Shown piece after piece: positions 12,771-25,889 of a stretch of 64,000 nt of DNA. The position numbers and the translations under genes are program-made. Origin of the DNA: Paguma larvata (lineage: Eukaryota > Chordata > Mammalia > Carnivora > Viverridae); NCBI GenBank assembly GCA_030068075.1, contig CM057824.1, positions 128,392,414 through 128,456,413 of the forward strand, written 5' to 3'. The notes under the pieces are model-generated. The model was not told where the DNA came from. It did not search any database and saw only the letters and a list, made by a program, of their open reading frames with translations. How positions within the stretch are numbered: the first letter of the stretch is position 1; each line of letters begins with the position of its first letter.

Positions 12771-14846
12771 GGTAAGGAATTGGAAAAGGCATTTTTAGCC
12801 ATAGTAATATGAAGACACAATGTATTTTAATGGTGGTGTTGCTATAGAGATGTAGCTTCGTAATAGAGGGGCTGGAGACTCATAAAACATAGTTCTGGGT
12901 ATCACAGTCATACTGTGTCATTAGATAAACTCTCTCCACCCAGAGACTGAGAGTGAAATAGTCTGGTACAGGAAACTCTATTCATTTCAATTTTTTCACT
13001 TTTCTTTTTCTTGAAGCTGTTCTCTCAAAGATTTGTATTCTGATTAATTCCTTTCTCTGCCAGCAGGGATTTTCACTCCATCCAGTATGCAAATAGCATG
13101 CAGTATTTTGCAAAGTGGTTGTCAAGGATAGATATTTTCCTTGAGTCATGTCACTTTTAATCCATCTGAAACCTCTGACATTCATGAGATATATGTCAGT
13201 GTGGGGTGTGAAAGAGAAGAGTCCGGCTCTCACTTACAAGCAGAAGGTTCAAATTAAAGGTATTTGTGGCAAAACAATAGATGTACCTTGAGAAGTAGTA
13301 TCTCTCATTGATGTTTGAATAATGTTAAAGTCAGCAATTATTTTTCATCATCATAGTAATAGACAAGTCTTACACTATTACATATAACATTTAAAAAATT
13401 TAAGTTGCAATATAAAGTGGAGTCTCCCATGAAAATTTTGTTTAGTTTCTCAAAATTTATATTCCATTCATAGGTTCTAGCGGCCTGTGAATGCATTTGA
13501 GTGCAGTTAGTATAGAATTTGCCAGGGATTTAAATATCAAGTCATACTAATGATGTAAAAGGCAAGTTGCTCTGCTAGAATAAGATCCTCATATGATTTT
13601 AAGATAAGTAGATAGGTACTGATTCATTTCTATGTGAAGAATTAAAGTTAGATTATTTAACTCAAAGTACAATTTTCTGCCTCTGAAACTTTCCAAATTA
13701 ACTTTAATTTGATCTTTGGAAATGGAAAATGGCCTAAATTATGGCCAAATATAGCAAAATTATGGAAGTAAAGAGCTGAAACTATGGCTTATAATTTTGT
13801 TTCTTAAATAGTTTTAACAGCCACAGAAATAAGTTAGGGACCTCAAGTGTGGATTTCCTTTTGTATATTCTTATTGTATTTAGTAGGTTTCTTGTCATGA
13901 ATCACCCAAATTGTGTCGCAAATTGGTATGGTATTTATGTAATGGAATGTGTACTTTTTAAAAGTGTTCTCTATACAGTCCTCACGTTTAAATTATTTGT
14001 GTTAATATCAGAGGGCAACAATTGTAGAGCTAATGCAACAGTAAGTGGTGGAAGTCACAACATGGAAGAAACCCTGTACTTATGAAAACTGAACATAACG
14101 TTTCCCCAAACTAGGCACAATGTGGATCCCTAGGAACAAAGGAAAAATTTTGCTGGTCAGCTACTGGTCTGGGATTATTTTCTTATTTAAATGCCCTATA
14201 AGAGCTAAAGAAAGGCTATTAGCCAGTCAGCCATGGTTTCCTTTTATTTCTGCTTAAACAAATCAGTGATCTGGAACCAGAAAAGCTCTGCTCAAATAAG
14301 AATTTCACTGAACCAATTGCAAATGGCATTAGAATGAAATTGTTCAGAATGCATTTGATGGTAATTAACATTTTCTGCTGTGCTAAATATTGCCCTGAAG
14401 TGAACCATTTGGAAACTGGATCAAATATACTTTGGACAAATTCTAACGTTTACATTTTAAAATCGGAGAGGTCATTCTACCGTTATAATATCCCTATGGT
14501 TAAGATATGCAAGGATATCTTGCTTCCTTGACATTGAAGTATTATTTTTTCTCTTTCTGACTAGAATATATATGAGGACTGAATGGCTTATGTAGTTAAA
14601 GTTTTAATATGGGAAGTTATATTAAAGTTTTATTTGTATGTATGATATTATGTACAAAAGTTATCTTGCAGTTTTGATTTCTGATAATGATGAAATCATT
14701 ATTTTAAAAATATCAAGCCCATAAAACTTACTTCCACTGGTACATTTTTCTTCTTGACCACTTATTGATGAATAGAGAAACACACTGGCAGAAAGGATTG
14801 CAAAAATGGCTTTCAAATGATTGAAATATCAAAATAGCAAGATGTT

Positions 14847-14944
14847 GGGGCCACTAGGTGCTCAGTTGGTTAAGTGTCTGACTCTTGATTTCATCTGAGG
14901 TCATGATCTCATAGTTCCTGGGATCAAACCTTGTGCTTGGGATC

Positions 14945-14984
<40 letters not shown>

Positions 14985-15022
14985 TGCTCCTCTGCTTTCT
15001 CTCTCTCTCAAAATAAACATTA
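14847..15022 (+). repeat. CAN-SINE with expanded CT tract
   Basis: A diverged head (GTGCTCAGTTGGTTAAGTG) leads to a pure CT run of about 37 nt (14946-14982). The flanks AAAATAGCAAGAT (14831) and AAAATAGCGGGAT (15023) are the target duplication. Confidence 0.92.
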
Positions 15023-17054
15023 AAAAATAGCGGGATATTTCTAATATTTGGTATCCATAGGAATTATTTATCAAACCAGTAGTGACTTTAATAATTAATA
15101 TGTGATGGATGTTTTTGAATGAGGATGTTTTATATAAGAATGTTATATATACATTTTATATAGATAGGGTGTGGGGCACCGACAATGAAGTGAAACAATT
15201 ATTTTTAAACAATGCTGGGCAGCCCAAATTATTGTACTCATGGTGGTTTTTTCTCTATCCCATCCTTCCCTTCATTTCCAAATCTTAGTTCTGGTATGAA
15301 AATTCTGTTTGACAAAAATGTTCGTATCACCAAAAGAAAATTACAGTCAACATAAAAAGAGAGACTTAGTCACTTCTTGCCACAATCTTGTGGCCAAATT
15401 ATTATGTGAGGATGCATGTTACTTTTCTACTTTTGTTTCAGTTTTATGAGTGTTCTACTGTCTCTTAATGCTTCTTTAAAGATTTCTCTAGTTCACACTT
15501 TCTTCTCCAAAATCTATCACTTACTTTATTGACTATTATTTTTAGGGGCACATAATTATATTTTGTCTTAAGTATTTATTTACATAGATTATATTTATTT
15601 TTTCTATGCGTTGGTTATTGCTATGTATTACATTTCTATGCAGTGATTTGTACATAGTAGATATTTATAAAATTTGAATGAACATTTGAAATGTTGAGGA
15701 ATTTATGTATGGCTTATACAAGCATCTAAACCTGTTAATACAAAGTTTGTAAGAGTAATCCAGCCTTTTGGTAGAATTTAAGTACACATTCAATATGGTG
15801 GCATGGGACCAGTGCGGCAATGTAGTAACTTTTCTCATCTTAATTGCAGCTCACTTGTTACATGCTCTCAAACACTAGTCATTTACCTTTAGAGCTTTTG
15901 AGTTGTAAAAGCCCCTCATCTGAAAGTCTGCTTTCTTTCTTTTTCTTTTTTTTTTTTAAGGTAAAGATTGAAAGGAGAAAAACATATAGTTTTGGCAGTA
16001 AAGTAAAATTTGGATATGTTCTCCAAGTTGATTTGCTGATGTGATTATGGGAAGACTTTCAAGGGCACTTGGAAGGAAATGGGAAATGGACAAAGTGCTG
16101 TGTTTGTGGGCTCAGACCCATGGCAGGGGAGAAACATCCACGAGGTCTGACACAAGCAAAGCCGTAGAGCTAGATCAGCTTCCAAGTACCATAGTCCAAA
16201 GATAAAGGTATGTTTTCTAACGTCAAAACCGCAAGGCAGCGGAGATATCTCAGTAAAGGCTCAACACCTATTTTATATAATTTATCATTGTATGTTTTTT
16301 TCCTGCCAAATCCCACAGTCTGAAAGTAGTATGTAGTTATTGTCTCCTTTGACATGCTAAGATGGATAGTAATGCCCCTTTTCCCTCTGAAATGTCATGT
16401 TTCCAACTTGAATTAAAAGCACAGGTAGACATGGGCTCCATTTTGTTCTTTTGTGTCAAGAGAATCCATAACACAAGGGAAGTCCTGGTCACTGCTCAGC
16501 TGCAACACATTAGTGACTCCATGAAGGCTGCACATTGCAGGGCCTTACAAAGGCACCATTTCAGGATTAAAACCTTTCATGTGATCTTGGTGTGTATAGT
16601 CAAAGTCCAGGCCCAATAATTATTATTAAATTATTCTGGAAATATGCTGGGTGGGTTTCAAGCTTAACCAAACTTCTCTTGAAATCTTAACATCATTCTT
16701 TAAGATGACCACGAGAATCTTAAGGCTTCTCCCCAAAAGATTCTCAGTCTCACCACATGGTCAATACAGCCTTAGTTTGTGAAAACAAGATGGAAATCAA
16801 CACTTTCATTACATTAAAAAATAAAAACATACTAACATTATTTAAATATGATGCATAACTAAGTACCAAAGATTTCCTTATGAGTGTATGCATAACATGT
16901 AATATTTTGTTAGCTTCCATTTTACTTATATTTTGATGTCTTAGGTTTTCAGTGGAAAAATAATGTTAGACTAAGATAATTTAAAAAGCCAAAGAAAGAC
17001 CTACTTGAAAATATTAATGCTTTAACTGGTAAAATACATGTTATAGTTACTTAC

Positions 17055-17190
17055 TAGGAAGTTCTGGTGGAGGAGTTGGGACCAAAGTTGGTTCTGGATA
17101 AAGACTCGCATTGCAAATCCCATCTGTTAGGCTAATGTCATCCAATGCTATATCACTCAGGAGCTGGTTTTTAAAAGCATTAAAAGCAAT
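17055..17190 (-). CDS. TMPRSS15: TMPRSS15 exon: MAM end and proline-rich linker
   Basis: A 136-nt exon enters in phase 0 and leaves in phase 1. It encodes IAFNAFKNQLLSDIALDDIS, then LTDGICNASLYPEPTLVP and TPPPELP. It closes the MAM domain (DDIS...GIC) and adds the proline-rich linker before CUB2. Human and bovine have Tyr where this copy has Asp in L-T-D-G-I-C. An NAS sequon is present. The acceptor is AATTGCAG and the donor is A|GTAAGT. Confidence 0.97.
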
Positions 17191-17814
17191 CTGCAATTCA
17201 GAGAAGGATATGAAATAATTCTACTCTAATATCTGACTTTGTTTAGTCTCTGGAGAATCAGTATTACCAACTCCAAAAATAAGAGGGCAAGTTTCTGTAC
17301 AATGGAATATTGATAGATCATGCTTTTTTATCTTCCTTCTGCTGAGCCCACCTCCCTGCTTATGTCCACTATGTCTTCCTTCTGAGTTAGGCAATATTGT
17401 CCCAATTTCTCTATGTCTCTGTCTCTCTCTTATGATTTGTCACACTCTACTGGACTCTGCCACACATCCACATTTTCTGGTATTTTCTTCTCACAGATTC
17501 CTCACTGCACCAGTATGAGGTTAGGTAGCTGTCTGACTTCTTATAGCATACAAACCCTAAAGGGAATACAACCAATTGAATAATTTAAATGAGAAAAGAA
17601 AGGGACAAGAGAAAATATGGGTATAATATGATCATCCAGGGACAACTAGTACTGATCATAGTTTAATCAGAGAGCTGCTGCAAGATTCCGTGTGAGGGTT
17701 CGGACCCAGACTTGGAAGAAAGTTTCAGGTGGTCAGACAAAACATTTTAGGTTCTTAAGGAAAGTGAGTATTTTAGCTGAACTTTCCTGGATCCTCTTCT
17801 GTAGGAAAGACATA

Positions 17815-18085
17815 AACAGAATGCCTCCTATATGCTAATCACTATGCCAGGCACACTGTATACATTATCTCATTTAATTCTTTCAACACTATAGAACAGT
17901 AATTTTTCTTTCATTCCGCCTGCCTTATGCTAGACACAATTCCAAATAAGGAACATTTTCTCCCTTTCAAGTACGTGCAAGTTGAATTTCAAAGAGACTG
18001 AAGTGACTTGTTTAAGTTTTCATAACAAAGTGGCAAAGGCAAGGTGAGGCTGTGGAACTTGCTGCTCTCATTCCGCCTGATAAGC
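17815..18085 (-). repeat. MIR, antisense
   Basis: CACTATGCCAGGCACACTGTATACATTATCTCATTTAATTCTTTCAAC, and further on a gTGACTTGTTTAAG and aaGTGGCAAAGGCAAG region, follow MIR in reverse with an unrelated insert between. Confidence 0.75.
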
Positions 18086-18164
18086 TAACTTTGAAGAAGT
18101 GGGTGTAGTTACACTACTTTAAAAACATGTTTAATGAGTTGAGCCAGATTTTGCCACTGCAATG

Positions 18165-18612
18165 CAATTGTCCTCCCTTATCTGAGGTTTTACTTTCTGC
18201 AACTTCAGATTCTCGTGGTCATCCAGGTTCTGAGACAGATGATCTTTCTTCAGTATTGTTAGGTCAGTAGTAGCATAAGGCCATGTCACAAAGCCTATAA
18301 CTTTCGTCTCGCTTCATCTCGTCGGGTAGGCATTTTATCACCTCACATCATCATAAGAAGGGTGAATACAGTACAATAAGAAATTTTGAGAGAGAGGGAG
18401 AGATAAGATTCACATAACTGTGTTATGGTATATTGTAATTGTTCTATTTTCCTGTTATTGTTGTTAATCTCTTACTGAGTCTAGTTAATAAATTAAACAT
18501 TATTGTAGATATATATGTATAGAAAAATGCATAGCATATATAGGTTTCGATAGTGTCTATGTTTTCAGGCATCCATGGGGTCCTGGAACATATCCTCTGT
18601 GGATGGAGTGGG
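18165..18612 (-). mobile_element. MER2-like (Tigger-type) DNA transposon relic
   Basis: The outer ends are a degenerate inverted pair: TTGTCCTCCCTTATCTGAGG at one side and TGGGGTCCTGGAACATATCC-CTGTGGATGGA at the other. Inside are the MER2 hallmarks: cAGATGATCTTTCTTC, GTAGGCATTTTATCACCTCA, AAGAAGGGTGAATACAGTAC and AACAATAACAGG in reverse. It is non-autonomous and inactive. Confidence 0.8.
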
Positions 18613-19538
18613 GGGGGTTACTAATTTCCCTGCTCTGCCATTTCTTTGTTCCCTTGATGTTCCATTTTCCTTATTCTTCTCTGAATTTTCAGAAAACAAA
18701 GTTGGAGAAGAAAACTTCACAAGAAAAAAAAAAGACTCAGAATAAAGAAAAATGGAAGGAACACAGACAAGGGTAGTTGATTACTGCCTGCCTTACATAG
18801 AATTAGAGCGAGAACGGAAGCCTTCACAATGACAATGTCTGTCCAAGTAGACTCCTTCTGAGAGTTACACTCTTTTGTCTGAAATGACCCGATTAAAACA
18901 TTGTTAATTTGGTCCAACTGTTAGCCTGTAGTATCCTGTATTTTAATTGCAAACACCCTTAGGAAGAGACACATTAAGCTCTTATCTGAAAAATTAATCC
19001 ATCTTAATGTGAAATAAATGATCAGAAACTTCCCAATGATACAGCTCATAGAATTTGTTTCTAAAGGAAACATATGGATTAAGTCAAAGTGAGGCAGGGT
19101 GGATGGATACTGATGGGTGTGGATGTTCTAATAGGAAAGGGTGATTCCCTAGAAAAGTGCAGGACTGATCTAGGTGGTGTTCGTGAGAAGCCGAAGTCCT
19201 AGGTATGTAGGGGACATGGGAAGACACGGTTGGCTTGTGCTAGAAAATTGCTGAAGAAAACTGAAAAATACCACAAAGTTTCTATGGATTTTATGGCTCA
19301 TTATAAGTAGTACTTTCATGTAGTAAATTGCTCTTCAATAAATGGTTTTAAAGAAATGAGTGGACAAATGAAAATAAAGGCACTCGAATATTTTTTTTAA
19401 GATTAAGAAAGTTGAAAAAGTGACTTGGTTATATTCAGAAAATACATAATTTTTTCATTCTATTATTTTAAATTATAATTGTATTACCATTTGTTGAGCA
19501 CAAATACATGATTATAAATCACAAGGTATTTTGCCAAC

Positions 19539-19689
19539 CTTAAATTTCACTGTTTCATTTAATGTTACTTGTCCATAATTCCAATTTTCTCCATAATTTC
19601 CTTCCTTTTGGAAAATTGTCTTCTCCGTGTTTTGGTTACTGCTGATATTAACGCTTAATTTATAGACATTTTCACCATACATATAATAC
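19539..19689 (-). CDS. TMPRSS15: TMPRSS15 exon: MAM domain, part 3
   Basis: A 151-nt exon enters in phase 2 and leaves in phase 0. It encodes YYMYGENVYKLSVNISSNQN, TEKTIFQKEGNYGENWNYGQ and VTLNETVKFK. NIS and NET sequons are visible. The acceptor is CTAACCAG. The donor AAG|GTTGGC keeps the GT but is far from GTRAGT in positions 3-6, making it the weakest donor among these exons. The phase-0 join to the next exon, which opens IAFNAFKN, reproduces the human sequence order. Confidence 0.95.
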
Positions 19690-19984
19690 CTGGTTAGGAA
19701 ACAAGCAGAAATGGTTGGATTTCTACAATATTAGAATAAATGGAACTTAGGAATCTTCTAAATCCTTTACTTCCTGTGAAATACTCTGTTTTTCCTTGGG
19801 TGAGAGAGTTGCTAGAGAAGGGGAGGGAGTCTCCCAGCATTTCACTACTTTATCAATCGGATAAGTAATGGCAAATGCATGAAAACTTGGGATGCCTTAG
19901 TAAAATCAGAGCCCGGCAATGTGACAAAGGCAACGTTACTCATTAAATAAGGCAGCATTTACTTCACATGTGTCTATGACATAC

Positions 19985-20090
19985 CAGAAACTGAGGCAGA
20001 CTGGTTCCAAAGTGGGGTCTAAAGGGAGACTTAAGAGTCCTACTCTTTCTCGTCTCCCTCCTGGTCCAGTTGGGGTAGAAATGTAAAATC
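19985..20090 (-). CDS. TMPRSS15: TMPRSS15 exon: MAM domain, part 2
   Basis: A 106-nt exon enters in phase 1 and leaves in phase 2. It encodes GFYISTPTGPGGRRERVGLL, SLPLDPTLEPVCLSF and the first two bases of Trp. The acceptor is TTTTTATAG and the donor is TG|GTATGT. Family members carry the same PGGR-x-ERVGLL segment. It lies 8.8 kb downstream of the previous MAM exon but only 295 bp upstream of the next. Confidence 0.97.
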
Positions 20091-22975
20091 CTATAAAAAC
20101 AACAAAAAAAAGTTTTGCTTCACTTAAATTTCAGCAATTTCATTATGTGAGATATGTCATGCATAAGCAGAAAAGAGCAACTTTAAGGTAAAAGCATAAA
20201 GAGTGGAAAGGGCAGTAGATGTGAGCCCAGAGGGCACTGTCTTTGCCATAAAAATTATTATTTAGGAACTCAACTCTCCACTTCCCAATTTATTCAACAA
20301 GATCCTTGAACTGGAGTATATCTAAGGGTATACCAATCTCTGACTTTACGAGTCCACATGATTATTTCATTATATTATCGTATATAAATGCCACTTTAAT
20401 TCCCATTTACTAGATGTTTTGATCAATTCACTTCTTTAGAGACAATGTGTGCATGAGAGTATTTGGACATGCTGCTGGGCTAACTCATGATACATGCAAG
20501 TATTTATGCACAGATTTGAAGGCAATGTTAAGAGTTTCAAAGACTGTCAGTTTTTTATTCTATGGACTATACTGCATTTCTCTCTGTAAGAAGTTACCTG
20601 ATTTTACAATAGTTTCATCTTCCATATTTCTTTGAATGGTAACTAATCAGATCGCAGAAGAGCAGGAAGCATGCTAATCCACATAAAAGCTTTCTATAAA
20701 AGCTCAAGCCACTGCATAAAGTGCTCTCTGGCCTGGAATTCATTATTCCAACCAATGATTTGAGTCATTTGAAGTGTGGGAAGAGTTGCTTGAGTGAGAT
20801 CATCTTGAACACTTTCTTAGGGAAATTTAATTTTTTTTATTCTTAGTTTGCAGCTTATATATTATGACAGAAAGCAGGCATCATGTAACAAATTATGAGA
20901 TAAAGCAAATGAAATATTGGGTAGAATGTAGTTTTTTATGAAATGCTGAAATTTAGTGTTTATTTGAAATCAAGCATCTTCTCTGTGCTTTTCAACAGAA
21001 ATTTTTATAGGCAATACTGTATAAAATTCAAACTCATTCATTTACAACATGCAGCGTAAGGACAAGATACATAGAAAAATACTAGTAACTCTGCCAATAG
21101 ATATATCAATTTATATTTAGATAAGTGAGGCAAAAAATTCAGAATAAATTAGTCTTTTATCAAGGTAAAATCATAGTCAAATATGTTAATAAACATAATA
21201 TTAAGTACATTCACTGGATTTAGATTATAAAATATAAAATGGAAATAAACGAATGTTTAACATTTTATATTAACACATTACTAATACTTTATATAAGGCT
21301 GTGGCATTTCGTGAGTACTTATTTTAGCTGTATAGTTAGTGCTCAATTATTCAATCTAATAAAACATGTAGCATAGGAGGAGACGATCCAGGGTCCACCC
21401 TTCAAATGTCCAATTCCAAATCCCTTTTGAATTGACTTTAAGTTTAGTTGACTAGAATATAGTTGAGGAGGAAATGATTAAAATACCATTGAATGGCATG
21501 AATAGTTAAATGGGTAACTTGTTCAGAAATATTTCTAGTTAGCAGCAATTACGTACCAGAAAAACTATTGTGCTTCTATTTATGTTTGGCCATGTTCATA
21601 GTCAATCAGTTATCAGAAATATTTTGAGCAGTAATGTATATGGGATTTTTAGTCTGATAAAGATATCATGATGCTATGGGTTTTGTACCACTGTTCAGAT
21701 AACACATAATTAATTATGCGGACCATAGTACCTTGTAAATTTTGCATAAATACATTTTTACAAACATGGTATATTAAATATCACGTAGAATTGCATGTTT
21801 TGGAATATAAAATAAAATAACACATTAATAAGTATTTAATAATAAAATAAAAATAGACAAACAATTTTTTAACTATTTCGGTTGACATCAGCTAAATTCT
21901 CTGCTTAACAAATTAGAAGATGAGAAAATTCTTCGTAAAATTATGAATTTTTAAAATAGAGTATAGTTTACATAACATAATTTACTTAGTCTGCCTAACT
22001 GTCCTTAAATTTCATCAACAATAGTTGCCTGGGGAGGTCATTTGACCTCTCTTCAATGTTTGTCAGATTTGCAGGAACCATTGCATTCAAGGCAGCCCAC
22101 TCCATTTCAACACAATTAGAAAATGCTTTTCTTTTCTAAGAGTAAGTTATCATGTGCTTATTTTTTTCAAATTTTGGTCCTCAGCCCGTCAAGGGTAAAT
22201 GAATTTATGTTAACTACAGATATTTAAAGGTTACTATTTTGACTTTTCTGAGTCTTCTCAAGATTATCCATCTTTTTGCCTTCAATAATTTTAATTTGGC
22301 ACAATTTCAGTTGGTTCTCATATGAGAAGCTCTCAATTAGTTGTACATACATCTGGTTCCACTCAGAATTTGGGAACCAGAAGTTTGCACAGTATTTCTG
22401 TGGGAGTATCTTACCAGGTGGACGAACAAGGACATGATAACTTGGGATTATAATTTAAGTTATAACGTCATTGACACCATTTATTTCTAAGTGTGTCTCA
22501 TTCATAGTTCTCTAACTCTAGGAGAATTCTTCATCTCCTCCATCCATGCTTCATAATGCCTCCTTGTACAATTTAATCATCCCTCATTTACCATCTCTTT
22601 ATTTCCTACTAAACAAAAATAAATTTACAATGAGAATTGAAGTTACTATACTATGACTTCAATGTCATTTTCTAGCCATCATTCTTATAATTCATCTATT
22701 TACATGTAGCACTTCTACAAAATTAGATTATTTTGATTTTTTTCACCCCCCCCAGAAATGTTATGACATGTGCATCTTTTGTTTTTTCTGTTTTTCTGTC
22801 CCTCTACTTCTCCTTACAGTTGTACTGTCAAAATCTTACTAAGTTTTTGAAGTCACTTAGATCAAATTGCCACCTCCTTTAGAAAGTACCTATGGGTCCT
22901 CCCCATCATACGTGACCCCTCCTTTTGAATTGTCGGTTGCACATGTACTTTCTCTGATGTCACTTAGTCTATTCT

Positions 22976-23196
22976 TTTTTTTTTTTTTAAGTTCGTTTAT
23001 TTATTTTGAGAGACAGAGGGAGAGAGAGAGGGAGGCAGGGAGGAGTAGAGAGAGAGGGTGGGAGAGAGAATCCCGAGTATGCTCTGCACTATCAGCGTAG
23101 AACGCCACATGGGGCTCCGACTCATGAACTGTGAGATCATGACCTGAGCAGAAACCAAGAGTCGGACGCTTAACTGACTTAGCCACCCAGGAGCTC
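22976..23196 (-). repeat. CAN-SINE, antisense
   Basis: A purine-rich GA block is followed by a tRNA-like head ending GCCACCCAGGAGCTCC. Flanks CACTTAGTCTATTCT (22960) and CACTTTGTCTATTTT (23197) are the duplication. Confidence 0.94.
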
Positions 23197-24159
23197 CTCA
23201 CTTTGTCTATTTTACTGTGTATTATATTCATGTTAATATGTGACCTTTAAAATTACTAGATTTGGGGAGGAGGGAAGACACTTGGTTCATTTTTGAATTT
23301 TCAATATGGATTAGCTGAATGTTGCTTCATTTATTCTTGTTACGCCAGTTTGACTTGTTCATTTTAAATTGATAAAAGTAATACATAAAAGGAATGATTA
23401 GGTAGATATTTTTCATAACCACATGGGAATTTCTATGGTGAAATGATAATTCATTCTCAAATCCTACAAATTTCTTGAAATGTCTTTGAGAACTCTTCGA
23501 AATAGCCTCATAGTCAGCTTAGAACCCAGAAGATTAAATATATTTTGTTAATCTAAGCATATAGTGAGCCTTTTTCTGGAGCCTGCGGTTTTTCTTACAA
23601 CTTCTTTCTATCCCTTTTACTGTTTATTTCTCCATGAACCAAGCCTAACCTTTTCACACTCAACACCTCAAGTAAGGAGAAAAAGTGTTAGACATGTGCT
23701 AATGTGATGTAGAGACAGCAGCAGCTGGAGAGTCTGTAGAACTTTGTGGAAGCTTGGAGATCCCTCTCAAGAGGAAATGAGGCTGAAATAAACCATTTCG
23801 TGGGTTGTGAGTGCCTATGTAAAATTAACTGAACCTAGGAGATAAATATTGTAAGTTTTACATTACAGAGTGGTTCAAATTCAAGTCTATCAATATTAAA
23901 AAGTATTATCATTTCCTAAAATTCAACATCGCAAGAAAGATAAGGGAATAAAGACAAATATTACTTCGAAAACACCGAAGTCATACTTATTTTAGAAGAA
24001 AGTATCTGTTCTAAATGAAATGCAGATATCTAAAAGGCTTAGTATATTTTTGAAAATTGAGCAGTGTAACTATTTTTCTCCCTAGCCTAACACTGAAAAT
24101 GATTCGCAGCCATTTTGTATCTGCCGAATGCTTTTGCAACATGAAAAGAAAATAGTTAT

Positions 24160-24430
24160 AATACCTAACACTTTACAGCACTTTTCGTGTGCCAGGCATT
24201 TTCTTATTTTTTGTATTTATTTATTTTTTTGTACACACAGTACCAATTTAACACTCAAAACATGTCTCTAAAGTCAGGTCCTATTATCATCAGCCCACTA
24301 CCTAGATGAGGGAGCTGAGGCAGAGAGAGAGGCCAGATACTTTGCCTAAACGGCAGTGCTGATTTAAACCCAGCTGACATCAGAGTCTCTATTTTAATGA
24401 TGTTTTACTACTACACTATGCTAGCTCCTA
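24160..24430 (-). repeat. MIR, antisense
   Basis: GTGTGCCAGGCATTTTC, CCTATTATCATCAGCCC, GAGGGAGCTGAGGCAGAGAG and CACTATGCTAGCTCC occur in MIR reverse order. A T-rich stretch is inserted after the first block. Confidence 0.8.
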
Positions 24431-25889
24431 AGCATTAGAAACAATTATGATTTCCCCTAGAAAGGCCAACAAAGAAACACTCTCTCTGAGTTGTCTAGCC
24501 CTTTGGTGACCCCTACATTTCTGAAGTTTTCACATGTTACTGACCTCATTTTCCCTGAATGTTCTGAACAAACGAACCGCTTCTGAGCTCCCCAAGATGC
24601 TGCCCTGTATCAGTGCCGCCGTTTCCACTGAGTCCCTTGGCTTCTAAGAGGTACAGAGAAGCTCTGAACATCCGCGCGGCACACATTTAGGAGCAGGTGC
24701 TCTACCAGGAGAGAGTTCTTTAGAAGGAACCAAAAAGTTAAGGGGCTTAGATGTTCTTCCCTAAAGCCATGTTAATTCAAAGTTTATCTGTTTCATTTAG
24801 AGTTTCCTGTCATTGAAAGTGAAGGCAAAGAACAAAAAACCCCTGCATGGATAAGAGGAACAGCAGGAGAGATTTAATTCTCTTCCATTTCAGAGGTAGG
24901 ATGTTCTGACACATAAAAAAGCAGGTTGGAAGAAAAATGCCCCTGGGGGCGGGGAATGTCGGGTAGATTATGAAATCACTGGTAGGAGAGTTGGAGAGAA
25001 CCTATTAAATCCTATCATCCATTCTCATTACACCACCGCCCCTGGTGGGCTCTGAACCGCTCTGACTTGTCTCATTTTAAATAACTCCTGCTCCACGACT
25101 TTCTCCTGAGACTCCATTTCCGACCCAACTATTTAAAATCTCCACCTGACATTCAACCTGCTTCACTGTGGTCATTTTCATCTTATTTCTTTAGTTATTT
25201 AATCTGTTGGCAAGCTGAAACCATTTTTCACCTGGAATGTACTTCTATTCTTCAAATATCAGTGGAATTATTTTATCTCTTATTATGATGACATAAAAGT
25301 AGAAAAATGATCATTTGAACATCAAAGACTTCAACTACATAAAAGGTATCTGTCATAGTCAATAGATATAAATGATTTCTGTACTTTCCTCTAACTACTC
25401 TTGTCCAAGTGTGATAGAGACATCTTTTTATTTTTTTTATTATTATTACAATAAAGACAAAAAAGTGGTCAAATGATTTGACTGTTTTAGGCCAGGCTTC
25501 TTCAGAGAGCTGGGGTGATTATCACTTTGGGGTTAGTCTTTAGCTATGCAGATTAAGAATTTATCCATAGAGATCAGGTCCTGGGAAATCACTTATCCAG
25601 AGAAGAGTAACTATGTATTATACTACGCATGTCATAATCTTCAATACTAAACATGTTTGGTCTAATGGGATTGGCCATCTACACAGAACACATTTTTGTT
25701 CGTAGCTCTGTATTGGTAACTAATTTAGCAGAATCCTGTTGGCTTTCCTTTCAGAATCTGACCTCTTCTCACTGCTTCTGCTCCCCTTGATCTGAAAGTC
25801 CTATGGCCTCTTTTCTGGGTAGCGTGATAACCCTCCTCTGGTCTCCCTGACAACCCTCTTGCCCTTCCATAGACTATTCTACCAGCCAT

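Larger units (their letters stand above)
9486..17054 (-). other. TMPRSS15: Intron between MAM end and CUB2 (7.6 kb)
   Basis: It contains three SINEs, a MIR, a TA microsatellite and a long CT run inside a SINE. Stretches such as 11600-12650, 12800-14820 and 15040-17050 show no repeat or gene that I recognise. Short open frames there have stops nearby and no family match. Confidence 0.65.
17191..19538 (-). other. TMPRSS15: Intron within MAM (2.35 kb)
   Basis: It holds a split MIR (17815-18085) followed by a MER2-like DNA transposon relic (18165-18612). The rest is unassigned AT-rich sequence. Confidence 0.7.

Noticed and set aside
12982..13233. 83-codon Lys/Arg-ended minus-strand open frame
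   Set aside because: No known family and no splice or start context. It might be a repeat relic, but I cannot support that.
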